From the NCBI GenBank assembly GCA_037954325.1, contig JBBMNZ010000003.1, positions 1,723,465-1,787,464 on the forward strand: DNA of 64,000 bases, read 5' to 3'. The DNA comes from Fistularia commersonii. Its lineage: Eukaryota; Chordata; Actinopteri; Syngnathiformes; Fistulariidae. Position 1 is the stretch's first letter, and each line of letters opens with the position of its first letter. The translations under genes were made by a program, and so were the position numbers. Below, piece by piece: positions 11,001 through 22,370 of this stretch. The notes beneath the pieces are model-generated. The model was not told the DNA's origin and did not search any database. It was given only the letters and a program-made list of their open reading frames with translations.

Positions 11001-13393
11001 AGAATGAGGGAAAGAAAAAAAACAACAATATACTATGCAATAAGGTTAAAAAAAATAAACATCAAACTGAAGACCACAAAGCTGCAGTGTGATTGTCAAA
11101 TAGAGCTGAAAATTTAAACAATGTGAAATGAATAAATGATATGATATTTAATGAATATTGAATGATACTTAAAATTGATCATTATCCATTTAACAAAAGA
11201 CAAATACATCACATTGAAATCAATTCACAAATATACCAACTGGAAATTGAATCATAGATTTCTTTTGTTCTTTTAAATAACTTTGCATACTTAAAATATG
11301 CCAGTGTTTAACAGATAACAATTAGGGCGATGATCATTTAAAAACTAAAGAGTTGAGGACATGGTAGTACACAAGGTGCACGCGTCCATGCACACCAACG
11401 CCTCAAGTCTCAAGTTCTATTCAAATCCTGCTACCTCAACATGGGTTCATGTTTTCTATTTGAATCTTGCAATTTTGAACTAATTTCCCAGCCCCTGAAC
11501 TACTACTGGACGCGTGTTTACCTTTATGCTGTCCAGCTGCTGAGGCAGAATCCGCAGGAAATCATCTGGTAGATTTCCCAGCAGCGGAGGGTTCCAGTTC
11601 CGGTAGCTTCGGACCGGCTCGTGACCTGAAAGCGGCTGGACGTCAAATCTAAGAGAGGAAGGTGGGAAAAAAATTGTTAGTTTAAATGAATTCAGCTAAG
11701 AAAATACTTGTGCGCTGTAGCAGTAAAAATCAGACGATAAAATCAGAATTTAGTCTTGAATTAATGTCAACTACGTGTATACAGGCAATGGCAAGAGCTA
11801 TGATTTCAGTGGGAGCTGCTGTTGTAAAAGTGATGTAACTAAGGGAAGCAAAGTCAGCAAAACATCTCAATGAAGAATATCAGTGTAGTTATACCTGAGT
11901 TAGAGGTTTTTGGCTGCAAATAATCTATAACATACACTAAAATGACTTAATCAAAAGACAAAAAAAACAAACGATGCCCCCTGGCTGATGTCTTTGTGCT
12001 TTTAAAATGTCCACTTTATTTCATTCGTGGTCATTTTTTAAGACATATCATACAATTTTTTTTCTAATTTTGACCAAACAGTAGTCAGGACTTCTAAATC
12101 AGCAAAAATAATCAGAGAATTAAAGACTTGCTGAGTAACATAATGTTAATTTCCAGCCCATGAGCTGAAAGATGAAACTTTCTACACAGGTGAAAATAAT
12201 TTTATGATCCCTCCCATCCAAATGAATGTATGTGTCGCGAGGGCCGGATCAATACATTGCATTTGGAAAAGCAGAAAAGAAAACACGACAACTAGCTTTT
12301 AATTTTCTCATCAGTTGAGCAAAGACAGTTTTACGCAGTTCAACAACACATTTACCTGAGAAAAGATATTTTCAAAAACAGAAGCTCATGATCTAATAAT
12401 CACAGATAAACTCCCGTTCCTCACCTGGGTGGAGGTGTCGGTGGAGCTTCTGGGTATTTCCTGTCATAAATGTGCATGTCGTATGTTGGTGGAGAGTACA
12501 CTGGGGGTGGTTCTTCATCAGAACTGTCAGGTTCCAGCGTCCGCTCTAAAATCTAGATAAAAAGGCACAAGAAAAGATCGAAAAGATGTTAAAACTTGCC
12601 AGGCCTTCGTGCATTTTCAAAAAGTTTTCAAGGCTTTCACTTTGATCTATATTAGTGGCATTTATGTAGAATTTAGGCCAAAGTCAAATCTATGTGGCTA
12701 AATTTACCTCCTTGTGATCTGTGATTAATTTTAGCACCAAGCTTGAATCTTCTGCAGCACAGATTTAAAACCAGATAATTTACTTAAAAATTTGAAAGTC
12801 ACGTCCACTATGATTCTTAAAATCATCATGTATAAATTTGTCTCACCCCACAGGTATCTGCTGTGATAAAAAAAAACAGAGTGGAGCCAAAACAATGTAT
12901 CGGTAAAATGATTTCATTTATTTTTTTGGTGCAATTTTGCAAAAATGCCTTTTTTTTTTTTTTTGGTCATCTCTACATTCTGGGATATAGAACAGTTTGG
13001 TGAGTTGATGGGGGGAATTTCTGACCGAACAACATCAGCTGTCCTAGTAATGCTGATATTTTGCAACCGAACACTGACCTCTGGTGGGATGCTGTCATCG
13101 GAGTCAGAGCTGTCGTCCGTGGCCTGTCCGTCTATGCTCATCTGCAGAAGTTGGTCGATGGTCGCATCCACAGCTCCGTTGTTGGAGCGCAGCACACACT
13201 CAATCACCTCATAGTCCATCGAGGGGAACATTGTTTTGAAGTCCTCCATGGCCTGGTTAAACTCCAGGCGGCGGACCTGCCGGTTGGGCCTGCTGTTGTT
13301 GAGCTGCCCCGGTCCGCCGCCGCCGCCCCCGCCGCCACTTCCGCTGTTTCTGGAGCCTCCATTGCTGCTGCTGCGCCTGAACAGGCTGGTCAT
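5004..13393 (-). CDS. cuedc1: CUE domain-containing protein 1 (whole coding span, 9 exons)
   Basis: Coding exons, in transcript order: 13393-13079, 12552-12425, 11648-11522, 10495-10243, 7266-7201, 7022-6942, 6859-6766, 6494-6436, 5077-5004. Every junction is GT-AG and the phases join to one frame of 1197 bases (398 residues); the human protein is 386. The CUE domain is at about residues 43-86, with the family's MFP motif at 55-57 and LL at 82-83. A Ser/Gly-rich N terminus, Pro-rich PPPVYSPP stretch, coiled-coil-like LEDERIALFLQNEEFM region and basic C-terminal helix (KKLFEIARTFSEKTK) follow in the order of the vertebrate family. CUE domains bind ubiquitin; the physiological role of CUEDC1 is poorly known. 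The start is chosen because the MTSLFRRSSS N terminus matches the family. The last exon is short and least certain. Confidence 0.93.
5078..6435 (-). other. CUEDC1 intron 8
   Basis: No gene inside. It includes a poly-T tract near 5136-5149 and the long alternating purine-pyrimidine repeat at 5449-5520. Confidence 0.7.
5449..5520 (+). repeat. (GT)/(AC)/(GC) alternating purine-pyrimidine tract
   Basis: About 72 bp of uninterrupted purine-pyrimidine alternation: GT, then AC, then GC and AC mixtures. Such tracts favour Z-DNA. The Thr-His open frame over it is an artefact of the repeat. Confidence 0.85.
6436..6494 (-). CDS. cuedc1: CUEDC1 coding exon 8
   Basis: Residues 355-375; LGTANSTANLLDDVEGNPC, matching the family's ASTANLLDDVEG motif. 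Acceptor GTAG, donor GTAAGA, phase 1. Confidence 0.88.
6766..6859 (-). CDS. cuedc1: CUEDC1 coding exon 7
   Basis: Residues 324-355; TRKKLFEIARTFSEKTKRKK followed by SKRRALLKHH, a strongly basic helix conserved in the family. Acceptor TTTCAG, donor GTATCC, ends in phase 2. Confidence 0.92.
6942..7022 (-). CDS. cuedc1: CUEDC1 coding exon 6
   Basis: Residues 297-324 in part; carries VSDDALFRDKLKHMGK, near-identical to the mammalian protein. Phase 1 at both ends, donor GTAGGT. Confidence 0.92.
7201..7266 (-). CDS. cuedc1: CUEDC1 coding exon 5
   Basis: Residues 275-297 in part; reads DRLKYESKKSKSNHSSS, continuing the ALER/DRLKYE helix of the family across a phase 1 junction. Acceptor TTAG, donor GTAGAT. 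Confidence 0.9.
8615..8900 (-). mobile_element. RTE-like LINE fragment A, 3' part
   Basis: On the minus strand the decayed frame reads YIGRKMLRLKLQ ... FMDVVTEGMKLV, the degenerate form of the C-terminal region of a fish RTE-type retroelement (IGRRMLDMELPGRRQRGRPK / MDVVKEDMKLVG). It lines up base for base with parts of the copies at 18798-20160 and 47606-49880. It is broken at 8901 by a hAT-like end. Confidence 0.65.
8901..9480 (+). mobile_element. hAT-like DNA transposon remnant inserted in LINE A
   Basis: It begins CAGGGCTCGCCAACC and contains ...CCATTTGGAG...CACAGTAAAGAA...GGGAGCCACA, the pattern of hAT (Charlie-type) terminal sequence. The far end near 9465-9478 has GGAGCCGCAG, also typical. 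No transposase frame remains, and no clean 8-bp target duplication was found. 9071-9120 also resembles a LINE 3' tail (TGACAATAAA), so the inside may be composite. Confidence 0.5.
9486..9835 (-). mobile_element. RTE-like LINE fragment A, reverse transcriptase remnants
   Basis: Minus-strand frames read LWESVEDSRLR...NGFMPR and, after a gap, RLTDELRPEPSWTTM...SRQQVDETL...SRGMKFSHSRTE. These are decayed forms of the RTE reverse transcriptase (LWERVVEARLR, YGFMPR, DQLSEEVRQESPWTMMF, SREQVEENL). The segment between the two, including part of the palm, is deleted. Confidence 0.65.
10243..10495 (-). CDS. cuedc1: CUEDC1 coding exon 4
   Basis: Residues 191 to the first base of 275. It begins with a serine-rich low-complexity run and ends in the conserved LKQYLEDERIALFLQNEEFM / ELQRNREFLIALER helix. 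Donor GTACTG, phase 1. Confidence 0.92.
10496..11521 (-). other. CUEDC1 intron 3
   Basis: No exon inside. It contains a recurrent repeat at 10781-10900 (see separate entry) and AT-rich sequence. Confidence 0.7.
10781..10900 (+). repeat. Interspersed repeat, copy 1 (TTTATTAATCCCGAAGGAAA family)
   Basis: AGAACAACTTTATTAATCCC and then GAAGGAAATTGTTGTGCCAG occurs here and again at 57340-57470 and 63721-63850, all in the same orientation with an A-rich, AATAA-studded continuation. It looks like a short fish SINE or a LINE 3'-end family. I cannot name it. Confidence 0.6.
11522..11648 (-). CDS. cuedc1: CUEDC1 coding exon 3
   Basis: Residues 148-190. Contains YRNWNPPLLGNLPDDFLRIL, one of the best conserved segments of CUEDC1. 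Acceptor TTAG, donor GTAAAC, ends in phase 0. Confidence 0.93.
11649..12424 (-). other. CUEDC1 intron 2
   Basis: 776 bases of ordinary intron with nothing recognised. Confidence 0.6.
12425..12552 (-). CDS. cuedc1: CUEDC1 coding exon 2
   Basis: Residues 106-148. Reads LERTLEPDSSDEEPPPVYSP, the conserved acidic then proline-rich stretch of the family. Acceptor CTAG, donor GTGAGG, ends in phase 2. Confidence 0.93.
12553..13078 (-). other. CUEDC1 intron 1 (between coding exons 1 and 2)
   Basis: 526 bases with a poly-T run near 12951-12964. Nothing else seen. Confidence 0.6.
13079..13393 (-). CDS. cuedc1: CUEDC1 coding exon 1 (start, CUE domain)
   Basis: Residues 1-105. It holds the start codon, a polyglycine run encoded by a CCGCCG-type repeat, and the entire CUE domain with MFP and LL motifs. 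The donor follows codon GAG (phase 0). Beyond it the open frame runs on into intron and ends in a lysine-rich tail, which is not real protein. Confidence 0.95.
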
Positions 13394-13694
13394 CCTCAGG
13401 GTCGAGCCTCCTCGGGGTCTGCCAACCTACAGTCGGATGGCTCTTTTCTCACTCCAATGCAGCACTTTCAGTTGTATCCGATATCCACTTCTCCCCCGGT
13501 TTACTTTCTCATTCCAAGGTGAACATGTCTTTTAATATGGGTTACAAAACACTGAATTCATACTCCCGCTGCATCCAGCATGGCGGAACGAAGCAGCCGG
13601 GCGACAGAAAAGCACCGTGGTACTTATTCGCAGCGAGCGATTGAAGGCAGAATCCCCTGGGAAACATGCATAGCTCCTTCAAAGTTCGCAGCAC
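13394..13694 (-). other. cuedc1: CUEDC1 5' UTR part of the start exon
   Basis: A strong acceptor (TCTTTTTTTCTCCTTAG on the minus strand) ends at 13695, giving an exon from 13694 through the start codon at 13393. About 300 bases of leader with several upstream ATGs (for example in GAGCTATGCATG) precede the start. Confidence 0.6.
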
Positions 13695-16600
13695 CTAAGG
13701 AGAAAAAAAGACGGGCAAATATAAAATCATCATATGCGTCTGGATAATAGATTGATGTAAAATACCATCTGTCAAATCCTGATTTTTTTTTTTATTACAT
13801 ATGAAACGGTAATACTTCATTTGAATTTGTGCTCTTATATATGACCTTCATGAGCGTTTTTTCTGATAGTGAAATTAACTTGGCTGTATTTATCAAGTCA
13901 GTTTGGTGAACCTCTGCCCAGATCTGCCTCCTCCTTTTATACCCACTCATGTTACCGGCCTGTTGTCAGTTGACCTAATGAGTTGTCAATTACTCCTCCA
14001 GTTGGTTTAGATTTGTGCAAATGGCTTTTCCTGCCTTTGGTTGCTGCTGTTCCAACTTTTATGAGATGTGTTGCTGCCATCAAATATTTTCCATTGAACG
14101 TAAAAAATGTCTTCGTTTCAGCATCTGTTGTTGTTTATGTTAAAATATTGGTTTCTGAGATTTCCAAATCTTTGCAAATCGGTTTTTATTTACTGTTTAC
14201 AGATCAAACTTTTGGGGAATCGGGAGTCGTCGGTCCTGTAGACTGATTAAACTTTCACCTTATAAACCTTATATTTTGAGAAACAGTCTTCTGACGTATG
14301 TAGAAAGTCCAGGTTTAAATTTCAATTAGCTCATAAGTGTGATGGGACACAAAGAGCAGATAATCTAAACCATAACTCACCACCAGCTCAACAGAAACCT
14401 GTCAAAACTAAGAATTTATTAAAAAGTATCCAATAAGTGAGCAAAAAACAGACTTGTTTTTTTTAGCGGTGTAATCAAACCGTAGTCTGTCTTTGAATAA
14501 AGTTGGGGGGAAAACATAAAAACATGTTTATAATATCTTAATTTATCTCATGTAAAAAAAAACAATTGGCTCACCTCTGTAAATTTTAAATCTTGGTAAA
14601 GTCACAATGACTTTGAAATACTCCAGGCCCACCTTCTGATGAACAGGTGTATTTCTAGACCAAGATGTGTGAAGAGCTCTGCAGTTTCTGCTACCTCGGT
14701 TATTTTTTTCTGGTGAATTTCATCTTTGTTTCTCGGACTGTCATTGTGGCTTGTGCTTGCCGTGCACCACATGGCCTCTTCCACAAAACACAATCTGACT
14801 GATGTCCCTCCTGATAGCCTGGCCTCTTTAGCTTGATTAAACACTGTATGTGGGATACAAAAAGATCTAAAACTAGCAATAGGAATGTTCAGAGGACAAC
14901 CAATCCAAAAGAACACCAAAATAGTACAAAAGTCACAATATGGGATCGCTGCAGGATCAAACGAAGGCCCGATGGTCAAATGCGAACTCTTTCTTCAGCT
15001 GCAAATTTAGTCTACAAAAGACACTCGACAGCTGCTGCATGGCAAATCTGAAGCGCACACATTGACAAACATTGACACTCTTCATTAATACTTTACCTTA
15101 TATTTACAACGTCCATAATAATGTACGTAAAAGATCAAACACTGTGTTTGCATATTCATTCACAAAACAGTTCTATACTCTGCTGCGGACGTTTTCTTTC
15201 CCCTTAAGAAAACAAAACCTGAAACCTGCTTTTAACATTTCAAAAAAGATGGTAACCTGATCTGCTTAACCCCCGAATGCGGTTTTTACTTGAATCTTTA
15301 AAAAATGGCCATTTAATTAACAGTTATTTTTATTTAGATTCTTCTGGGTACACAAGAAGAGGACTCTAGCCTTGTTCTGGACTTACTGCATCCACTTAGA
15401 CATTTTTAAACTTCATAATGATCTGCACCATAGTTCCACGCTATAATTAGTCCATAATACAGGACTTGTTGTTTTTAAAGAATGTGCGTAAATAGGAGGA
15501 AGTTAGTCACAGACTTCCGTCCAAAAACAAAATTAGGAAACTGAATATGTACTGCGACCGGTGCTGGTCTGTGCAGTTTACGGTAGCATTTACAAAATGC
15601 TCTTCCAAGTTATTTTCCAAATGATGTGCGACGACTCTTGCATCTAGTGTTGGTCAAGGGTGTTACAGCACATTATCCACCTCATATTTCTTTACGTAAG
15701 TCTATAGCCTCCATTAATTTTCTCCTTTTGTTTGGTGGCTTGGTCAGGCTAACGTTACACGGAGGCCTGCAAATTCACGTGCGATGAAATTCTCCCGTTG
15801 TAGGAAAATCCAAGGCAGATCCTATTATTCTAGAGAAAATAACTTTTGCATTCAGTTAGCGATGCCCTACTTCAATCAAACAGTTTTGTCACTCCAAACT
15901 TTTACATCCACCTAATCTTACAGTATCCACTTTCTAAATACACTTCTGATGCAGACCTAGAGCTATTTTTAGGAGCCGCAGGCCTCATGACTTTTATGAT
16001 GCAGATAATGATACAAAACTGAATTGACTGTCTGCTGCATTTGCATAGATGTGGATTATTTCCCTGCTTTAGAAAAGCAGTTTTTCTAAACTACATAAAC
16101 ACTGAGAAGATAAAAAAACATTTTTTAAGTAAATCATTTAGGAAAGACAATGGACTTGCAGTCTGTTTTATCGCTCATTTTTAAGACACAATATATAAAT
16201 GAGTTTTTGAGTTGGACTGCAAGGTTTTCTGAAATCATGCTTTTAACACCATTGTAGAGGGCTATTTGTTCAACTGGCCAAAATTTGGATTCCTGACTCT
16301 CATTGGCCTAATATTATTATTCTTGGACGTTTTAATGAGGAAAGGTACATCTAGACACGGGTTCCGAAACTTTTCTTTGACAACAAATAAAGAAATGAGA
16401 GTAAACTGTCAAATAACTCAGAGACCCTTGATAACTGTTTGAGAAATTGCATTGATAATTAGATGAGAAAACCACTAACTCACTGAGCAGAAAATGAAAC
16501 ATTAACCTTCTTTATGTAAGGTTTTGTAATCTGTTGCCAAAAAAAAACAAAACGTTCACGATAAGGATTTCTGCAGGATGAAAGTCACTGAAAGTTTGCC

Positions 16601-19010
16601 CTGAAATGTCGAAGAATTCCCTTATTCCTTCACAAGAGCGACTCCCAATTCTGAAGACAAGGAAACTATTCTGATCTATTAATGTACAATTCAGCCCATG
16701 TGGACTCAAGTGGAGGATTTGACATCCTGATAGGTTTGAGAAATCTGAAAGATGGAAAAGGAGAAGCCCAGTAGACACAATGATGGATGCACGACCTGTT
16801 AAAGTTCAAATTTTACCACAGGCAGTCTTGAAAAATGTCTATGGCTTAAAACCTAAAGTTGGAGGAACCAGGCTTTATAACATCTATCAAACAACCTCTT
16901 CCAAATTTATGCGCATTTCTTGTTCAGAATATGTGACACCAGCCCTGGCAACACAAATTATTAATCTTTTACAGTACTGAGGATCAGGAGTTAAATAACC
17001 TCAGACGGGTAATGGAAATCTCTTTAATTGGCTGTTCAATTTTCTTTTTTTCTATTTTATTTTGCAGCATTCAGTCTTTTAATATGTTGTAAGAGCTGAC
17101 GGCACACTCAGTACACGCGACTACATGATGATGACATATGAAAGCAAACTGCATTTTTGGTTTACTGCAGGGGGATGATTTAAGTTCTGCCTTTTATTTC
17201 CTAAATATAAGGCGGTCTCAAATAGGCATTGAGTATTTTATTTGAATGTACCCTTTAACCTCGCATCTTTTTTCAGAGTCTAAAGTGTTTTTGTTTCTTG
17301 CAGAAACAGAATTGTTTTCTCTGAGGCAGTTCATAGATTTCATGACAGAAAGACACCATTGTTTTTTTTAATATATAGCATAAAGGGAGTAAAATATGCT
17401 TCCTTTTAGATGTCAAATGGGTTTTGGGGTTCCGGTTGTTTTCTTTTCTTTGGGAAAGATCAACAAAGATCAACCAAAAACAAATCAGCAGAAAATCCCT
17501 GTCCCTCCGAAGCAGGGGATCCATGTAGACCCAAAACCCAGGCCGAGCAGCAAACTTCAGACCAGCTGAAGAAAAGGCACGTCCACACCAGAGGATTCTA
17601 TCCACTACCTTCATTCATCAGATTCACACGTGACACGATAGACTGGAGCCTATTTTAATCACGACAGCTGTCAGGCTACGTATCATTTCACTCGAGCTTC
17701 ACATTGACAACTTTTTACAAGTTCTGTGGTTAATCTGCTGTATACTGAAAGTGCATCGGGCGGTCAGAGGCAACAAAACACAAAAATACTTGTCCTAGCA
17801 TGCCTGACACCAAGGGGTGCAGAGGTTTATGGTGAAATGCTGCTGCAGACAAGCGTTTTTTGACAATGTGCCTCATTTCAGAATTTGGTTACTGCTAAAT
17901 TTTATTGATTGCCCCCCCGGTCTATGCTGATTATTGGCTTCGGGCCTGCAGAGGATCGAGGGATTTGGGGAATCTCCTTCAGTGTAAGACCTGTATGTAA
18001 GGTGAAGTACAAGCACCACACATTGACAAAGCTCTGTCCAAAAAGATGCAGTGGGTTTTATATATCTTGCCAACAAGAGAATAGCAGCAGATTAATGCTC
18101 CAACCGCACTATTTGGGTGAAACCTTTTTACAGGATCCACTCTTTACATCAATGTTGATACAAGCTATAATGTATGCAATAACTGCATGGAAACATGCAC
18201 ACAACCAAAAACAATGCAATCTTCACGGTCTTTTTAGGTCAGTGCGAGTGTGATGCTGGTACACTGCATAAGAAAAGACTCATTCCTGTTTGTGATCTCC
18301 ATGTTCAACACATGTACAATAATCAATGTTTGCACTTCTATCTGTCTGCGAAGGTTCTCAGTCTCAGAGTGTACATGGTAGAATCTTGTAACAACTGGAC
18401 TTTGTAGGTTTGTGAAGACATTTCATCTCTCATCTGAAAGGCTTCTTAAATTCACAGAAGCCTGGAGACTGAAAAGCTATGAAATGTCTTCTTAGTTTTC
18501 AAAAGATGACTACAAACAGCTTCTCTGGTATCTACGATAAGCCAGCAGAAATATCAGCACAAACACAGGGAAACAAAATTCACAGGCCTAATGACAGATC
18601 CACTTTCGCCTAGTGTAATAAAAAATAAATCTGAAAAATTGAGACAGCACCCTTTGGGCAGTAATGTGCAGGCCATATTTGACTTGCTAGAGTGCTTAAA
18701 AACACCAGTGAGTGTTCTATTGGCAGGCTGGGCCACGTGATGTTAACACTAATGTTTTCAACAATATTTCAACAAATTAAAAGGGAATTTTACAATCTTC
18801 TTTCCCTTTCCACTGTCCCCCTGTGGGGTCTGACAGCGAGTCACCTGCCTCCATCGAACCCTATGATCTGCAGCCTCTTCTCTCAAACCAAACACCTTCG
18901 TGTCCCGTTTCACCCCATCCATCATCACCACTCCGAAAAAGGATCTCAACATTTCCATCTCCGCAACGTCCAGTCTTTTCTTCCATGCCATCAACCATAC
19001 AACACCACTA

Positions 19011-19042
19011 CCCCCCCCCCCCCCCCCCCCCCCCGCCCCCCC
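19011..19042 (+). repeat. Poly-C tract
   Basis: 24 C's, one G, then 7 C's, inside RTE fragment B. Overlapping proline-rich or glycine-rich frames are artefacts. Confidence 0.85.
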
Positions 19043-19815
19043 ATCTTGCACACCTTCCTTTTCCTTCTGGCTGATACTCTTTAAGCACACATTACCCCGA
19101 CACTTTCAGACACCTTTCTCAATCCGCTTGCACATGTATATTTACCTCTTATGCATACTCTCCATTGCTCTGGACTGCTAACTCTAAGTCCTTGAAATCC
19201 TCCACCATCTTTATCTCCATCCCCTGTAGCCTCACAGTTCCTCTTAGGTCCCTCTAAGTCACACACATGGATTTTCTTATTGTGGCTAAACTTCTACCGT
19301 TTCCTTTCCATGGCATACGTTCATCTCTAGACATTCTTTCACCTGCAACCTGTTCTCAGGTATCACTGTGCTACAGATCACAACGCCATCTAAAAACATC
19401 GTTCATGGAGATCTCTATCATCGGTCAGCGTATCCATCAACATGAATAAGAGGGGGCTTGGAGCCAATCTCTAAAGCAGTCCCACCTCCACTTTGGACTC
19501 TTCACACCTATGACATACCTCACAGCTATCATACATGTCTTGCACCACTCTAACACACTGCTCTGCCACTCTTACTGTACCATAGTTCCCCCCTCGGGCC
19601 CCTGCGGTATGCTCCAGATCTCCAAAGGTGTCGTAATGTCCTAACCATCTCTATGCTTTGTCAACCTGTTTAAATCAGTATTTCCTTTCTTATTGTCCAA
19701 CTGAGCACAAAAGGATCCTTTGCCACCCCCTACCTTCACCTTGCGCTGCATCTCGCTGTCTGTTCTCTTCAGTCCCCTCAGTACCCCACTTCTTCTTTGC
19801 TAACTGCTTTCTCTG

Positions 19816-19842
19816 TATATATATATATATATATATATATAC
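19816..19842 (+). repeat. (TA)n microsatellite inside RTE fragment B
   Basis: About 13 TA units that interrupt the retroelement frame. Confidence 0.85.
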
Positions 19843-22225
19843 ACTCACACTCCTGGACTTCCTGTCCAGTCCACCAAACATCTCCTCATATACGTACCTT
19901 CCAGATGACACACTGAGTGCTCTCTTATCGGTCTCCCCGATCACATCTATTGCAGCTGTCCAGATATTTGAAAGCTCCTCCTGACCAGCCACAGCCTGCC
20001 TCAACTCCTTCACGAAACTCTTCCACTCACAGATTCCTCCTTTTCGACCTCTGCTCTGCCTCCGACCTCTTTATCTTCCTTGCCACAAGAGTCATCCTGC
20101 ATGCCACCATCCTATGTTGTCTGCACACTCTCGCCCTACCACTGCTGTGCAGTCACTGATATCCCATTCCTTATATTGTCTGTGCAAATCGACTCGCACA
20201 CTCAAAATGAATCTATTGGTGCAACAAAAGAAAACGGTTGTTGCTGTAAACATGGACATATTTTAGTTCAATTACAAATTTCGACATGAATTTCATTTTT
20301 TTATATTTTAATTGTCAGGCTAAGCTGAGTAGACATTGTCTTAAAGCAATTCAATCTCACAAAAATGCAAATCAAATAGGCATTGTGATTAAGTAACTTG
20401 GGCATCTGGATTTACTCAAAGACAGATGGAGTGTTGAATCCTTGCCATTATTGTTTTAGGGTCATTCTGAAAAGTTGATCATTCGAGTGGTTTTATTAAA
20501 CACACATTTGCTCGACACTAAACAGACCACTCCCATGTCAATAAGAGTCTATCCAACGGGTACAGCTGCAAATTTTTAACCACCAAACCAAAAAAAGCAA
20601 ACAATTTTATCCACATGTGCCATAATTGTCACTTATGGAGAGACAAAAATATGTGCTAGTTGTGCAAACGTAAATGCACATGACAAAAAGTTATTTGCAC
20701 AACATATGAATGACTATAAAATGCCCATTAATGCATATGGTCAGTGTTTAATGCTACGAGAAACTTTAAATCAAAAAGTACAAAGCAAATCTGTGGCTTA
20801 TGTTGAAGGAAACAAATAGAGAGAAGTGTTATTATTCACATAAAATGTTAGATCAGGACTAGACATTTAAACCAATATTCCAAATATCAGTTGGTACTTG
20901 ACTGCAATTTTTTTTCCCCCTCCAATATCAAAAACTAATTCAACATAACATATAACTTTTGGTTGTGTCCTCATGTCTATATGTATATATTTATTCAAGA
21001 ATGTGCAACAAATATCCTTATACTGCATACCCTTAATTTATTTGCTATTAAAATAAATCATGATGAAAATTTTGTCTATAACATGGATTAAATGATCAGA
21101 AAACGAGAATGTCAGAATTTCTCCACCTAAATGATATGATTTAATCCAAATTAATCACTGCCATGCAGACAGTAAATGTTTTTTAAAATGTGTATCTAAA
21201 ATTTGTTTTTGCATTGCTCGGTAAATAAATGTGCAGAAAAATGAAAAAAGTGACTTGATTATTGCACCAACCAAACACAAGCAAACATAAATATTACTAG
21301 AGTCTGGGAAAGGGGTACTTAAAAAGGGAAATAAAAAAAGGAATCGACCCGTGTGATTTACAGATCCTTAATAAAAGTAAAACTAATTCTTTTATTCGTG
21401 TAAGAAAGAGAGAGATCCGTCAACTTAAAGTAAAAATATCCAGTCTTAAAAAATAAATAAATGAAAATACATGCGGTACTTCATCTAGGTGATAAAATGT
21501 TTTAATCTCAAGACCAATAGTGGCATATTTTGAGCCCGAGCAAACAAAAAACTGATTAAAAATCCGTAGTGGAGACAAAAAAATGAACTATTCAATATAT
21601 AAAAGCTTATTTTTCAACGGAATGTGCAAAAGCTTGAATTCCGAGAACACTGCCTCCCAACTTCCATCCGTACATGTGGAACAGGTCGCTGTTAGCTGGG
21701 TAACGGTACCCTTCTGCTAGCCATCTCCAAACCGTTAAAATGTTGATATGGATGCTGTGAAAACATTTCCTAACGTTACATCGCATAAGACATTTTATAT
21801 TTCCGTGACGTTAAATTAGTTAATGCGACATAAAACGCGTTTTAGGGGTAAAAACACGGCTGTAGCTACATGTTAGCTGCTCCGGCTAACTAATCACAGC
21901 AGGCTGATGAAGTCCTCCGGACGGAGAATAATCATCCAGAAGGCCTCGCTGTGATTTCCAGTTGCAGCATCCCATCTAAATTCGCTTTTTATTTTAAAAT
22001 ATACCATCGAATACACGGCACACGGGTTGCACATTTCAATCGTGCGTACCATAAGAAAACACACACAAACACACACTTTCCCCCGTTTTGATGGTCACGA
22101 AGTGGAGCAGTAAACTGGGTAAAATATTCAACGTAACACCCATACAACAAAATCATTATAAGCTTTTTTTTTTTTCTTTTTTTAAATATGCAGAATGGAT
22201 GAAAAGCAAGGCAAACATTACTTAC

Positions 22226-22370
22226 CGATGAAGCCGTGAGGAAGGTGTCGTTGAGCGGCTGCTATCCACGGTGTTCGGTGGCTTTTTGTCATTGTGCTGT
22301 TGTCCGGAGAGCTCCGCTCCCCGCAGCCGTCAAATGTAGCTAGCAGCAGGAAGTTTCCGCTCAAAACGCA
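22226..22370 (-). other. cuedc1: CUEDC1 noncoding first exon and promoter (probable)
   Basis: On the minus strand CTTCATCG|GTAAGTAA is a near-consensus donor at 22226. The sequence upstream of it to about 22370 is GC-richer than its surroundings. Strand, position and the open acceptor at 13695 fit the first exon of CUEDC1. The 5' end is a guess. Confidence 0.5.

Larger units (their letters stand above)
18798..20160 (-). mobile_element. RTE-like LINE fragment B
   Basis: Order on the minus strand from 20160: a spacer region with RKQLAKK...TEENRQRDAAQ (matching RTQLAKK...TEENRQGDTA of the copy at 47606-49880), then EQCVRVVQDMYD and SKVEVGL of the palm, then remnants around the catalytic FADD site (frame broken by a one-base loss; the sequence now reads TTTTAGATGGC), then LRGTVRLQG and, at the 3' end, RVRWRQVTRC. 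The N-terminal reverse transcriptase part is missing. Stops and frameshifts make it inactive. Confidence 0.65.
13695..22225 (-). other. CUEDC1 5' intron
   Basis: About 8.5 kb between the noncoding first exon and the start exon. It holds RTE-like fragment B (18798-20160), a poly-C run (19011-19042) and a TA repeat. 14602-14979 is a 125-residue minus-strand open frame with no recognisable family and no exon signals. The rest (13.7-18.7 and 20.2-22.2 kb) shows no feature I can support. Confidence 0.55.

Noticed and set aside
13061..13535. Plus-strand open frames rich in Pro and Leu
   Set aside because: Antisense shadow of the GC-rich CUEDC1 start exon.
14602..14979. 125-residue minus-strand open frame
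   Set aside because: No domain or family resemblance, no splice context, and it lies within the CUEDC1 5' intron.
18758..19181. Proline-rich or glycine-rich frames
   Set aside because: Translations of a poly-C tract within a dead LINE.
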